Below are positions 1 through 5,947 of a DNA stretch of 10,398 bases, in pieces (within the stretch, counting starts at the first letter, position 1; each line of letters starts with the position of its first letter). The notes under the pieces were generated by a model. The model was not told where the DNA came from and did no database searches. It worked only from the letters and a program-made list of their open reading frames with translations. Position numbers and translations under genes: made by a program. This stretch comes from Betaproteobacteria bacterium (GTDB taxonomy: Bacteria > Pseudomonadota > Gammaproteobacteria > Burkholderiales > Casimicrobiaceae), in the NCBI GenBank assembly GCA_005889025.1, contig VBCZ01000346.1, forward strand, positions 1 through 10,398, in the 5' to 3' direction.

Positions 1-78
1 CGCAGGGCGCTGGGCGACGAGCTCGCGCGGCAGCTCGAAATCGAAATCGGACAGGCGATAAGGAGGTCGAGTTGCCAT
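1..78 (-). CDS. queA: QueA, S-adenosylmethionine:tRNA ribosyltransferase-isomerase (N-terminal fragment)
   Basis: Only the first 26 codons are present; the gene runs off the left edge on the minus strand. The family transfers and isomerises the ribosyl moiety of S-adenosylmethionine onto 7-aminomethyl-7-deazaguanine in tRNA, giving epoxyqueuosine at the wobble position (cytosolic). The visible peptide begins MATRPPYRLSDFDFELPREL and continues VAQRPA, which matches the conserved QueA opening (LSDFDF, then L-P-x-x-L-[IV]-A-Q-x-P). The usual family length is about 340-350 residues, so more than 90% is missing. The ATG at 78 is chosen because it places this opening at the usual distance from the N-terminus. 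An in-frame TTG lies 15 bases upstream and no strong ribosome binding site is visible for either. It is divergent from the tRNA-Leu, so its promoter must lie in about 79-178; a TAGAAT box on the minus strand (144-149) has no convincing -35. Confidence 0.82.
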   Translation of the reverse strand, partial: MATRPPYRLSDFDFELPRELVAQRPA

Positions 79-110
79 CGAGACAATGCGCAACAGGTTG
101 GAACGCGGGT

Positions 111-139
111 TTGAAGCAGCGTTGCTTTTCCGCGATAAT
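111..139 (+). promoter_or_regulatory. sigma70 promoter for tRNA-Leu
   Basis: A -35 box TTGAAG (111-116) is separated by exactly 17 bases from a -10 box GATAAT (134-139). The predicted start is near 146, about 33 bases before the mature tRNA. A second, weaker pair, TTGCTT (122-127) and TTCTAT (145-150), is also 17 bases apart and may be a tandem or chance match. Position and quality fit a stable-RNA promoter. No GC-rich stringent discriminator is obvious right after the -10. Confidence 0.6.
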
Positions 140-178
140 GCCGATTCTATCGCGCGGGAGCAACGATGCTCCTCGCGA

Positions 179-265
179 GCCGGGATGGCGGAACTGGTAG
201 ACGCGCTGGACTCAAAATCCAGTTCTGGTAACAGAGTGAGGGTTCGAGTCCCTCTCCCGGCACCA
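179..265 (+). tRNA. tRNA-Leu (anticodon CAA)
   Basis: An 87-base class II tRNA with encoded CCA. The acceptor stem GCCGGGA (179-185) pairs with TCCCGGC (255-261), followed by discriminator A and CCA (263-265). The anticodon stem CTGGA/TCCAG encloses the loop CTCAAAA, giving anticodon CAA at 213-215, which reads UUG. The long variable arm has a TCTG/CAGA stem, as expected for leucine tRNAs, and the T arm GAGGG-TTCGAGT-CCCTC is canonical. It is divergent from queA and convergent with the lipoprotein gene downstream. No clear intrinsic terminator follows: there is a short T run at about 290-294 but no good stem before it. No second copy of the tRNA 3' end occurs in the window, so there is no sign of an integrated element here. 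Confidence 0.97.
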
Positions 266-538
266 CCAAGGCGATCCGCGGCATTCAATTTTTGCGCCGG
301 TGGCCGGGTGGGCAAGGCGGTCCTCGAGACCGGCGCGGGGGACCAGCGAAGAATAGAAAAGGCGGCCATCCAGGAGGAGAGCCGACCGCCAAGCCGCTGA
401 ATCCTGCTCAAATGACGCAGCGGTGACGCAAAGAATATGCGACCGTGCGCAAGTCGTCAGTCAGCAGAATGTAAGCATTCCAGCCCATGCAGGAACGCAA
501 TCGCGGCGCTCACGCGCAACACTGCTTCCTTGCGCTCG
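266..538. other. Gene-free stretch between tRNA-Leu and the convergent lipoprotein gene
   Basis: I find no credible gene here. Open frames across it are short and lack recognisable motifs. Visible items are a direct repeat TGACGCA (413-419 and 424-430, 11 bases apart start to start) and a small perfect hairpin GAATG-TAAG-CATTC (467-480). Neither is followed by a T run that would make an intrinsic terminator for the tRNA or for the minus-strand gene ending at 539. Confidence 0.6.
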
Positions 539-1690
539 CTACTGACGCCCCGATAGCTTTATCCGGTCCAGTTTCGCCGCATACAGCGCGTGCTCCTTGC
601 GGGTCAAGCTGTTTTCCATCGCAAGCTTCAAGTGCGCACGCGCCTCGTCGATCTCGCCGAGGCCGAGGCAGGCGGCCGCAAGCCAGAAATGAAATTCATG
701 GTAGTACGCGTCGCGATGGACTTCATTCGTAAACAGGCTTTTTGCCGTCTTGAAGTCGCCCTTGCGCATGGCTTCCATCCCAAGGTTGAAGAAATGGAAG
801 GGCGGGTAGGGCTGCAACCGCTCGAGCTTGCGGGTAAGCGTGTCGGCCTCCGCGACGCGGCCTTCGTCGTTGAAAACCAGCGCCAGGTTCGACATGACCT
901 GAGTGTTTTCCGGTTCGAGCTCCAGAACGTGGTGGAGTACGTGCTCGGCTTCATGCAGATTGCCGTGATCGCGGTAGATGATGCCGAGCGTGTTATAGGA
1001 GCTCAGGAATTTGGGGTCGCGTTCGATGGCTGCGCGCGCCCACCAGTAGGCGTCACTGAGTTGCCCGCGAGCGAGCGATTCGGCCGCCCGGTTGTTCATA
1101 TACATGGCAACGACGGTTTCCTCGCTGATCACCCGTAGACGTCGGCCCACTACATCTTCCGGCGGAAGAAAATCGATGGTGATCGGAGCATTCTCAGCGT
1201 TCAGGATGCGGTCGCCGATCGCTGGTGTGACCAACGTCAGATTGATGTGCGAGTTGGAAAAATAGAAATCGCCGCTGCGGCTGAACGCTTCGGCCACGAG
1301 CACTCGCTGGTATCGGACCGGCAGACCCAGCTCCTTCGCGAACGCTGCCGTCATGATGACCAGCGACAGACAATTGCCGGCTCGCGCGGAAAACGTCTGC
1401 GACGCGTTGCGGGTAATCTCCGCGTCGTAGTCGAGCTTGAGCTGGCTCTTGTCGTAGAGCGCATCGATGAGCCCGCGTTGCGGCCCTTTGGCGCGTAATT
1501 GGCCTGCAATCTCCACGCTCATGTAACGCTTCATATCGTCGCTGACCGCAAAAACATCAGCGGCACTGATGCGCTCCGATGGAGCGGCGAATAAATGATC
1601 TTTGAATAGTTGCTCGGTCCGCTGCTCCACCCGCGTCGTCGCGCAGGCAACAAGCAGCAGCGAAAGCAGCAGGACACCGAAGGTTCTCAC
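539..1690 (-). CDS. Lipoprotein with transglutaminase-like domain and TPR repeats
   Basis: 383 residues. Residues 1-15 form a lipoprotein signal peptide ending in the lipobox L-V-A-C, with Cys16 as the lipidated residue. The following residues are A-T-T rather than Asp, so outer-membrane sorting is likely. Residues about 75-190 resemble a transglutaminase-like papain-fold domain, with a candidate triad of Cys107 (AGNCLSL), His148 (NSHINL) and Asp173 (TIDF). Residues about 200-375 are TPR-like helical repeats, for example A-x-x-x-A-I-E-R-D-P-K and LELEP segments. The start is GTG at 1690, supported by AAGGAG (1699-1704) eight bases upstream. The TGA of an 18-codon upstream frame overlaps this GTG. 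The enzyme-like domain may cleave or crosslink peptides, or may only be a fold used for binding; substrate unknown. It stands alone, 339 bases after the GGDEF/EAL gene, and I recognise no established name. Confidence 0.85.
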   Translation of the reverse strand: MRTFGVLLLSLLLVACATTRVEQRTEQLFKDHLFAAPSERISAADVFAVSDDMKRYMSVEIAGQLRAKGPQRGLIDALYDKSQLKLDYDAEITRNASQTFSARAGNCLSLVIMTAAFAKELGLPVRYQRVLVAEAFSRSGDFYFSNSHINLTLVTPAIGDRILNAENAPITIDFLPPEDVVGRRLRVISEETVVAMYMNNRAAESLARGQLSDAYWWARAAIERDPKFLSSYNTLGIIYRDHGNLHEAEHVLHHVLELEPENTQVMSNLALVFNDEGRVAEADTLTRKLERLQPYPPFHFFNLGMEAMRKGDFKTAKSLFTNEVHRDAYYHEFHFWLAAACLGLGEIDEARAHLKLAMENSLTRKEHALYAAKLDRIKLSGRQ

Positions 1691-1698
1691 CTCGATGT

Positions 1699-1704
1699 CT
1701 CCTT
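1699..1704 (-). promoter_or_regulatory. Ribosome binding site deciding the GTG start of the TPR lipoprotein
   Basis: On the minus strand this reads AAGGAG, eight bases before GTG at 1690. The match and spacing are good. They support GTG rather than an upstream start, and the resulting N-terminus is a clean lipoprotein signal peptide. Confidence 0.7.
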
Positions 1705-1932
1705 CTCGGCACGCCGCGGCTTTTTCAGGATTTCATTCTCCATGCGCGTGCCGGCGTTCTAAATCTACGCTCGGTAGAGTGGCAAGAGATACCGACATGA
1801 ACGGCAGCGCGGGACGACAAATCAAGCAAGGGAGTGATCGCACAAGGGGCCTGACTCTGTCTTGGCTCAAGGGCCCGGAAACGAAGTCTTGAAGACTAAA
1901 ACACTGCACCGGTCGGTTCGCGCTGTCAATCG

Positions 1933-1955
1933 GACCCGGCCGACACAAGCCGGTC
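1933..1955 (-). terminator. Possible stem-loop downstream of the GGDEF/EAL gene
   Basis: GACCCGGC (1933-1940) pairs with GCCGGTC (1949-1955), seven base pairs with one bulged C and an eight-base loop, 75 bases past the GGDEF/EAL stop. No T run follows on the minus strand, so it is not a canonical intrinsic terminator. It could protect the 3' end after Rho-dependent termination, or it could be chance in GC-rich DNA. Confidence 0.25.
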
Positions 1956-2029
1956 GTTGTCCTCCCCGGTCCTGCGAAAGACGCCTGAGGCGATTTAGCG
2001 GGACAGCGTCACCGGCGGAAGTACCGCAA

Positions 2030-4882
2030 TCAATGACTGGCGCGACTCCCCGAAGCATCGGTGATTCCCCCTTCCGCGTCCGGACGCGGGTCGTGCGCTG
2101 CAGCATTCTCGATCCCGGGATGCCGCGCTATGCGGCGGACGAGGTGCGCCAGCTCGGACGGCTCGAGCGGCATGCTCAGGTAATAGCCCTGGATATGATC
2201 GCAATCGAGCCTGCGCATGAATCTGGCCTGCTCCGCCGTTCCAACTCCCTCCGCCACCACGGTCTTGCGCAGTGCATGCGCCATCCCGATGATCGCCGCG
2301 GTGATCGCCGCGGACCCCTCGTCCGCCGGGAGGTCCTTGATAAACGAGCGATCGATCTTCACCACGTCGACAGGGAAGCGCTTGAGATAGGCGAGCGACG
2401 AGTACCCGGTGCCGAAATCGTCCAGCGCGAGGTGAATGCCGATGGACTTCATCTGCATGAGCATCGCCTCGACAGTTTCCGTGGCCTCGAGAAGCAGGCT
2501 TTCGGTGATCTCGACTTCCAATGAAGACGGGGGCATGTCGGTATCGCGAAGGATGGTTTCCAGCCTGGTGACGAAATCGTGCTGATGAAATTGCCGGGCC
2601 GATACGTTCACCCCGATGCGCGGCAGCAGAATCCCCTGTTCGCGCCAGCTTCGGAACTGAGTACAAGCCTCGCGCAACACCCATTCACCCAGGCGATCGA
2701 TCAGCCCGGTCTCTTCCGCGAGATGGATGAAATGAATCGGTCCCAGCAGGCCGCGCTCGGGATGGTTCCAGCGAATCAGCGCTTCGGCGCCTGAAATGAG
2801 TCCGGTCTTCAAGTCGAGCTGCGGCTGATAGCGAAGCGTGAATTCATTACGCTCCAGAGCGTGGTGGAGATCCCTCTCCGCGCGCACGCGGGCAATCGCA
2901 TCCGAATTCATTTGACGCTTGAAGTAGACGTATTGGCCACGTCCGGCTTCCTTGGCCCGATACATTGCGGTATCCGCGTTTCGCAGAAGATCGTCCGCAG
3001 TCTCTCCGTCGTCAGGGTAGATGGCAATCCCGATGCTCGCGTTCAGAAAGTGGTCGTGCCCGCCGACGGCGAACGGCGCTGCCATCGCGGCGATGACGTG
3101 CTCGGCAACGATTTGCGGGTCGCGACTTGCCTTGATGTCCGGCAGGAGCAGCATGAATTCGTCGCCGCCGAGGCGCGCCAGTACGTCGGCTTCACGCACG
3201 CAGGCACGCATGCGATCTGCGGCATCGCGAAGCACGACGTCGCCTGCGGCATGCCCCACGCTGTCGTTGACGCGCTTGAAGAAATCGAGATCGACGAACA
3301 GCAACGCGAAACGCTCCCCAGCGCGATTCGCATACGCCAGGGTGCGCTCCAGCTGATCGCGGAAATAGAGCCGGTTCGGGAGCGCAGTGAGGACGTCGTA
3401 ATGCGCCTGGTAATACAGCTGCTCGTCCTTTGCCGCGGCGGCAAAGGCGACGCCCACGCGGTCACCCACGTCGCGCGTGCGCGTCCGTTCCTCCGGGCTC
3501 AGCGGCGCCGCCGCGCGGAAGCCCAGGACGATGGTTCCGACGAGCAGGGCGTAAGGCGCAGGCGGGTCACCGCCGTTGAGCCAGAGTCCTTCCGGATGCG
3601 ACAGGAGCTCGTCGGCGTGATCCGGCGAGCAGACGCAGCGTTCGAGCGCAAGGGGCCCGTCGTGCGACTGGTCGAGGGTATATATTCGCATCATGTCGGT
3701 GGCAGGGCGGTCGAGCATCGCAATGCTTACGAAGTCCGCAGGGACGATGTCGTGGATGCGCACGATTACGGTCTCGATGACGCGATCGATGTCCAGGCGC
3801 GACAGAATCGCGCGGTCGATTTCCGCAAAGGTCAGCAGCGCCGTAAACTGGCTCTCCAGCCGCGCGTTCATCGCGTTGAACGATGCTGCCAGCTCGCTGA
3901 ATTCGTCTTTGCCCGCAACGGCGACGCGTGTGGTGAAGTCCTTGTTGGCGGCGCGGCGGGTGCCTTCCATCAACTTTGCCAGCGGGTCGAGGGTACGCCG
4001 CACTTGGGTAAGGGCAAGCAGCGCCGCCATGAGAAGCGACAGCAAAGTGATCGGAACGAAGATCGTCTCAAACGCGGCGATGGGCGCGAGGAGTTCGGTT
4101 TCCCGGCTGCTGGTGATCACCGTCCATCCCTGCACCAGGAAGCGCGGCTCCAGGAAGACCTCGTGATGGGTCGCGAGATGCGTTACTTCGCCGTCCGAAT
4201 ATTCGAATCGGCCCGAGGCTGCCGCCGGAAGTCGCGTCGCGATCTCGCGAAGCTCGGCCGGGACCTGGGGTTGCGAGCAATACAGGAGCCGTCCGCTATC
4301 GTCCGTGACGCAGATTCCCGTCGGTAAGGAATCGCCCGCATCGTCCCAAAGGTATCGCTGATTCAGTTCTGCGAACACCGTGCCCGTCTGACCCGGTGTC
4401 TGCTTCGACTCGAATGCGCGCACGATGTTTATCGCCCATCCGCCATCGGGCTTTTGGTCCACCCTGAGGATCGTCCCGCCTTTGGCGATCCGGCTGCGCT
4501 CCGCCTGCGTCAATTCCGGCAGGGGACGCGCGGCTCCCAAAAGCATGGTTCGTTCACCATCGCGTCGCGCCAGGGTGATCGCATCGAAGCGGGTCGCCAG
4601 ATGCTCCCTGAATTCGCCGCTCCATCGGGGAGCGTCGGATTCCACCACCTCCGCCGTTTCGCTCAGGTAGACGTCCGCATTGAGGAGCCGGTCGTAGAGC
4701 GCGATGGCATACGCCTCGTTCAATTGCGCGAGTCGGATGTAGCCTTGATCGAGCAAAAGCGTGCGGACGCGATCGTAGGACAGGATCGCCATGGCGGAAA
4801 CCGGAACGAGGGCGCAAAAAACGAAAAGCGCGACGATCCGTCGCGCAATGCGGCTGCGCAGAAACCCACGCTGAATCTTCAA
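2030..4882 (-). CDS. Membrane-anchored Cache-like/HAMP/GAF/GGDEF/EAL c-di-GMP enzyme
   Basis: 950 residues; predicted to make and/or break cyclic di-GMP at the inner membrane. Order: helix about 13-35, periplasmic Cache-like sensor 36-270, second helix about 273-293, HAMP about 294-345, GAF-like about 355-485, GGDEF about 490-655, EAL about 670-920. The cyclase motif GGDEF is intact (572-576), with metal/substrate residues D-L-D-F-F-K (531-536) and an inhibitory-site RxxD (563-566) five residues before GGDEF. The phosphodiesterase has E700 (EALIRW), N759, E791, D821-D822 (DDFGTGYSS), K842, E878 and Q898, so all expected catalytic positions are filled; EGVET is EGVG here. Both activities could be real. 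Periplasmic Cys191/Cys202 and GAF Cys416/Cys418 are possible redox or metal ligands. The TTG start at 4882 is chosen because it overlaps the pseudopilin stop as TTGA and keeps the N-terminal anchor; the next Met is inside the first helix. Confidence 0.93.
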   Translation of the reverse strand: MKIQRGFLRSRIARRIVALFVFCALVPVSAMAILSYDRVRTLLLDQGYIRLAQLNEAYAIALYDRLLNADVYLSETAEVVESDAPRWSGEFREHLATRFDAITLARRDGERTMLLGAARPLPELTQAERSRIAKGGTILRVDQKPDGGWAINIVRAFESKQTPGQTGTVFAELNQRYLWDDAGDSLPTGICVTDDSGRLLYCSQPQVPAELREIATRLPAAASGRFEYSDGEVTHLATHHEVFLEPRFLVQGWTVITSSRETELLAPIAAFETIFVPITLLSLLMAALLALTQVRRTLDPLAKLMEGTRRAANKDFTTRVAVAGKDEFSELAASFNAMNARLESQFTALLTFAEIDRAILSRLDIDRVIETVIVRIHDIVPADFVSIAMLDRPATDMMRIYTLDQSHDGPLALERCVCSPDHADELLSHPEGLWLNGGDPPAPYALLVGTIVLGFRAAAPLSPEERTRTRDVGDRVGVAFAAAAKDEQLYYQAHYDVLTALPNRLYFRDQLERTLAYANRAGERFALLFVDLDFFKRVNDSVGHAAGDVVLRDAADRMRACVREADVLARLGGDEFMLLLPDIKASRDPQIVAEHVIAAMAAPFAVGGHDHFLNASIGIAIYPDDGETADDLLRNADTAMYRAKEAGRGQYVYFKRQMNSDAIARVRAERDLHHALERNEFTLRYQPQLDLKTGLISGAEALIRWNHPERGLLGPIHFIHLAEETGLIDRLGEWVLREACTQFRSWREQGILLPRIGVNVSARQFHQHDFVTRLETILRDTDMPPSSLEVEITESLLLEATETVEAMLMQMKSIGIHLALDDFGTGYSSLAYLKRFPVDVVKIDRSFIKDLPADEGSAAITAAIIGMAHALRKTVVAEGVGTAEQARFMRRLDCDHIQGYYLSMPLEPSELAHLVRRIARHPGIENAAAHDPRPDAEGGITDASGSRASH

Positions 4883-5403
4883 GGATCAAAATCCGACGCA
4901 AGGCCGACAAACCGTCCGTTGTTGGCGCGGACAATGTCGTCGCGGCTGGGACCGGCGGTCAGAGGCGGCGCGGTTTGGCCGTCCTTGCCGCTGCTCCATA
5001 GATCGTAGTCGGAGTTGATCGGAACGATGTTGTGGTCCTTGCGCCACGCTCCTATGCCGGTGGGATCGTCGTGGCTGACATACTGATAGGCATGGCCCCA
5101 CGGATCCTTCAGGCCGCCTCGGCCGATGTCGGCGAGACTGGCGGGATAGGCGTTCCTGTTGTCCAACGCGTACTGGGTGATCAGCGGCTGCAGGGAGGCG
5201 ATGTCGTCGGCGGCGTTGAAGTTCCGGATTCGATCACGATATTTCGCATACGAAGGAAGCGCGATCGCTGTCAATACTGCGACGATGGCGACGGCGATCA
5301 TCAACTCGACCATGGTGAAGCCGCGCTGTCGCGCCTGGCGCACAGCGCCTGATGCGGTAGCGCTGCTCTGCGCGGTGTCGGTTGAATGTTGTGTCGCAAT
5401 CAT
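4879..5403 (-). CDS. GspG-like pseudopilin with prepilin cleavage/methylation motif
   Basis: 174 residues from ATG at 5403. The type III signal reads RQRG|FTMVELMIAVAIVAV: the prepilin peptidase cut falls after Gly28, Phe29 becomes the N-methylated first residue, and Glu33 is the conserved Glu+5. About 20 hydrophobic residues then form the membrane/assembly helix. The mature part (~146 residues) resembles type II secretion major pseudopilins: a DPWG-x-x-Y segment, then DLWSSGKDG (134-142) and a later DDI (155-157), matching the GspG calcium-binding loop. The C-terminus extends past DDI with a short FVGLASDFDP tail. AGGA lies about eight bases upstream of the ATG. An in-frame GTG at 5343 would give a conventional 8-residue leader instead of 28, and a TTG at 5436 would add 11 residues. 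No other secretion or pilus genes are visible, so it is an orphan here and could be a minor type IV pilin instead. Its stop overlaps the GGDEF/EAL start. Confidence 0.88.
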   Translation of the reverse strand: MIATQHSTDTAQSSATASGAVRQARQRGFTMVELMIAVAIVAVLTAIALPSYAKYRDRIRNFNAADDIASLQPLITQYALDNRNAYPASLADIGRGGLKDPWGHAYQYVSHDDPTGIGAWRKDHNIVPINSDYDLWSSGKDGQTAPPLTAGPSRDDIVRANNGRFVGLASDFDP

Positions 5404-5462
5404 CGCCAAGATCCTGTGTGCTACACGCCGTGGCAACCATGGAAATCTTCTGTGTCACTGAA

Positions 5463-5478
5463 TGCAAGAGCCGTGCCG
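5463..5478 (-). promoter_or_regulatory. Predicted sigma54 (-24/-12) promoter for the pseudopilin-GGDEF/EAL pair
   Basis: The minus strand reads CGGCACG-GCTC-TTGCA, against the sigma54 consensus TGGCACG-N4-TTGCA; only the first base differs. The invariant GG (5477-5476) and GC (5465-5464) are exactly 10 bases apart. The predicted start is near 5452, leaving a 5' leader of about 49 bases before ATG 5403. Type IV pilin genes are classic sigma54 targets with PilR-type activators, so the context fits. No activator gene is visible in the window. Confidence 0.6.
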
Positions 5479-5517
5479 CCCGGGTTTCGTGATTAAAAGC
5501 AAGCCTGACTGACCCTA

Positions 5518-5608
5518 GGCGGCATCATTGGCTCAATTGCATCGGCAAGTAAGCGGCGAAGCACTCGCAGCAGGCCCATTCTCGGCCGATGCAGAGCCTT
5601 AAGCCGCC
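5518..5608. repeat. Segmented inverted repeat upstream of the sigma54 promoter
   Basis: Three paired blocks lie in nested order: GGCGGC (5518-5523) with GCCGCC (5603-5608), GGCTC (5530-5534) with GAGCC (5594-5598), and TGCATCGGC (5538-5546) with GCCGATGCA (5585-5593). That is 20 base pairs in total, with small unpaired gaps and a 38-base centre. The innermost arms are each near-palindromic: TTGC-ATCG-GCAA at 5537-5548 and CTCGGC-CGAT-GCAGAG at 5581-5596. It could be a pair of activator binding sites for the sigma54 promoter, a structured RNA or a small repetitive element. There is no T run to make it a terminator. Confidence 0.5.
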
Positions 5609-5716
5609 AGCGCAAACAGCGACGCATCTCAATGGCCTTGCGCGCCCGCCGTGCCGGCCCCGCGGCTTGAGCGTCGGCCCTTGCCAGCGCCGCTATCCGA
5701 GGTGGTGGCGTAGGAT

Positions 5717-5750
5717 TCGATCGGGACCGAATGGAAACGTCCCGGATTGA
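5717..5750 (+). repeat. Stem-loop in the gdhB upstream region
   Basis: TCGATCGGGAC (5717-5727) pairs with GTCCCGGATTGA (5739-5750): 11 pairs including one G-T wobble and one bulged G at 5744, around an 11-base loop. It ends about 197 bases before the gdhB start. It may be a leader RNA structure or an operator; its role is unknown. Confidence 0.4.
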
Positions 5751-5947
5751 AACGGCACGGCGGGAAGGCGGTGCTCGTGGCCGTGAGCCTTGGAGGCCGC
5801 GGAGTCGACTCGCGGGAGCCGCCCTGTCGGCTTTTGCGCGACAATGGCATCTGCGAGAATGAGCATGGTTTTCTGCGCCGCGTCGCGCCGCTCATCAACC
5901 GGCGATTCGATCCACGGCAGCTGCTGCGACCAGATGAGAAGACATCG

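Larger units (their letters stand above)
1691..2029. other. Intergenic region between the GGDEF/EAL gene and the lipoprotein gene
   Basis: Both flanking genes are on the minus strand. I see no convincing protein gene beyond an 18-codon frame at 1687-1743. Structures present are a stem-loop at 1933-1955 and a near-perfect palindrome AGTCTT-G-AAGACT (1885-1897). There is also a looser pairing of GGGCCTGA with TCAAGGGCCC at about 1848-1877. I could not find a strong -10/-35 pair for the lipoprotein gene, although its spacing suggests its own promoter lies here. Confidence 0.5.
5404..5947. other. Divergent intergenic region between the pseudopilin and gdhB
   Basis: 544 bases without a recognisable gene. 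The left half holds the sigma54-like promoter and the segmented inverted repeat. The right half holds a stem-loop at 5717-5750. The gdhB reading frame stays open upstream to a TAG at 5711-5713, but contains no ATG and no family resemblance before 5948. I could not identify a convincing promoter for gdhB; a GAGAAT box at 5855-5860 lacks a good -35. Confidence 0.55.

Noticed and set aside
179..265. tRNA-Leu as the attachment site of an integrated element
   Set aside because: No duplicated tRNA 3' end and no integrase gene are present in the window.
86..400. Plus-strand open frame of 104 codons containing MAELVDALDSKSS
   Set aside because: It reads straight through the tRNA-Leu; that peptide is the translation of the leucine tRNA itself, a well-known spurious annotation.
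467..480. GAATG-TAAG-CATTC hairpin as a terminator
   Set aside because: The stem is only five pairs and has no T run on either strand.
590..1138. Plus-strand open frame of 182 codons opposite the TPR lipoprotein
   Set aside because: It is a shadow of the TPR coding sequence with no independent motif.
1995..2684. Minus-strand open frame of 229 codons overlapping the EAL domain in another frame
   Set aside because: The EAL frame has all catalytic residues; the alternative frame has no recognisable features.
2861..4327. Plus-strand open frame of 488 codons opposite the GGDEF/EAL gene
   Set aside because: The minus strand carries intact HAMP, GAF and GGDEF sequence here; the plus frame shows no domain and low-complexity charged composition.
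5518..5608. Integron attC site
   Set aside because: The size and imperfect stem are reminiscent, but the GTTRRRY/RYYYAAC core sites are absent and there is no integrase or cassette array.
5714..5947. Upstream extension of the gdhB frame (open from the TAG at 5711)
   Set aside because: It has no ATG, only GTG/TTG candidates without a ribosome binding site, and the peptide does not resemble the N-terminus of this enzyme family.
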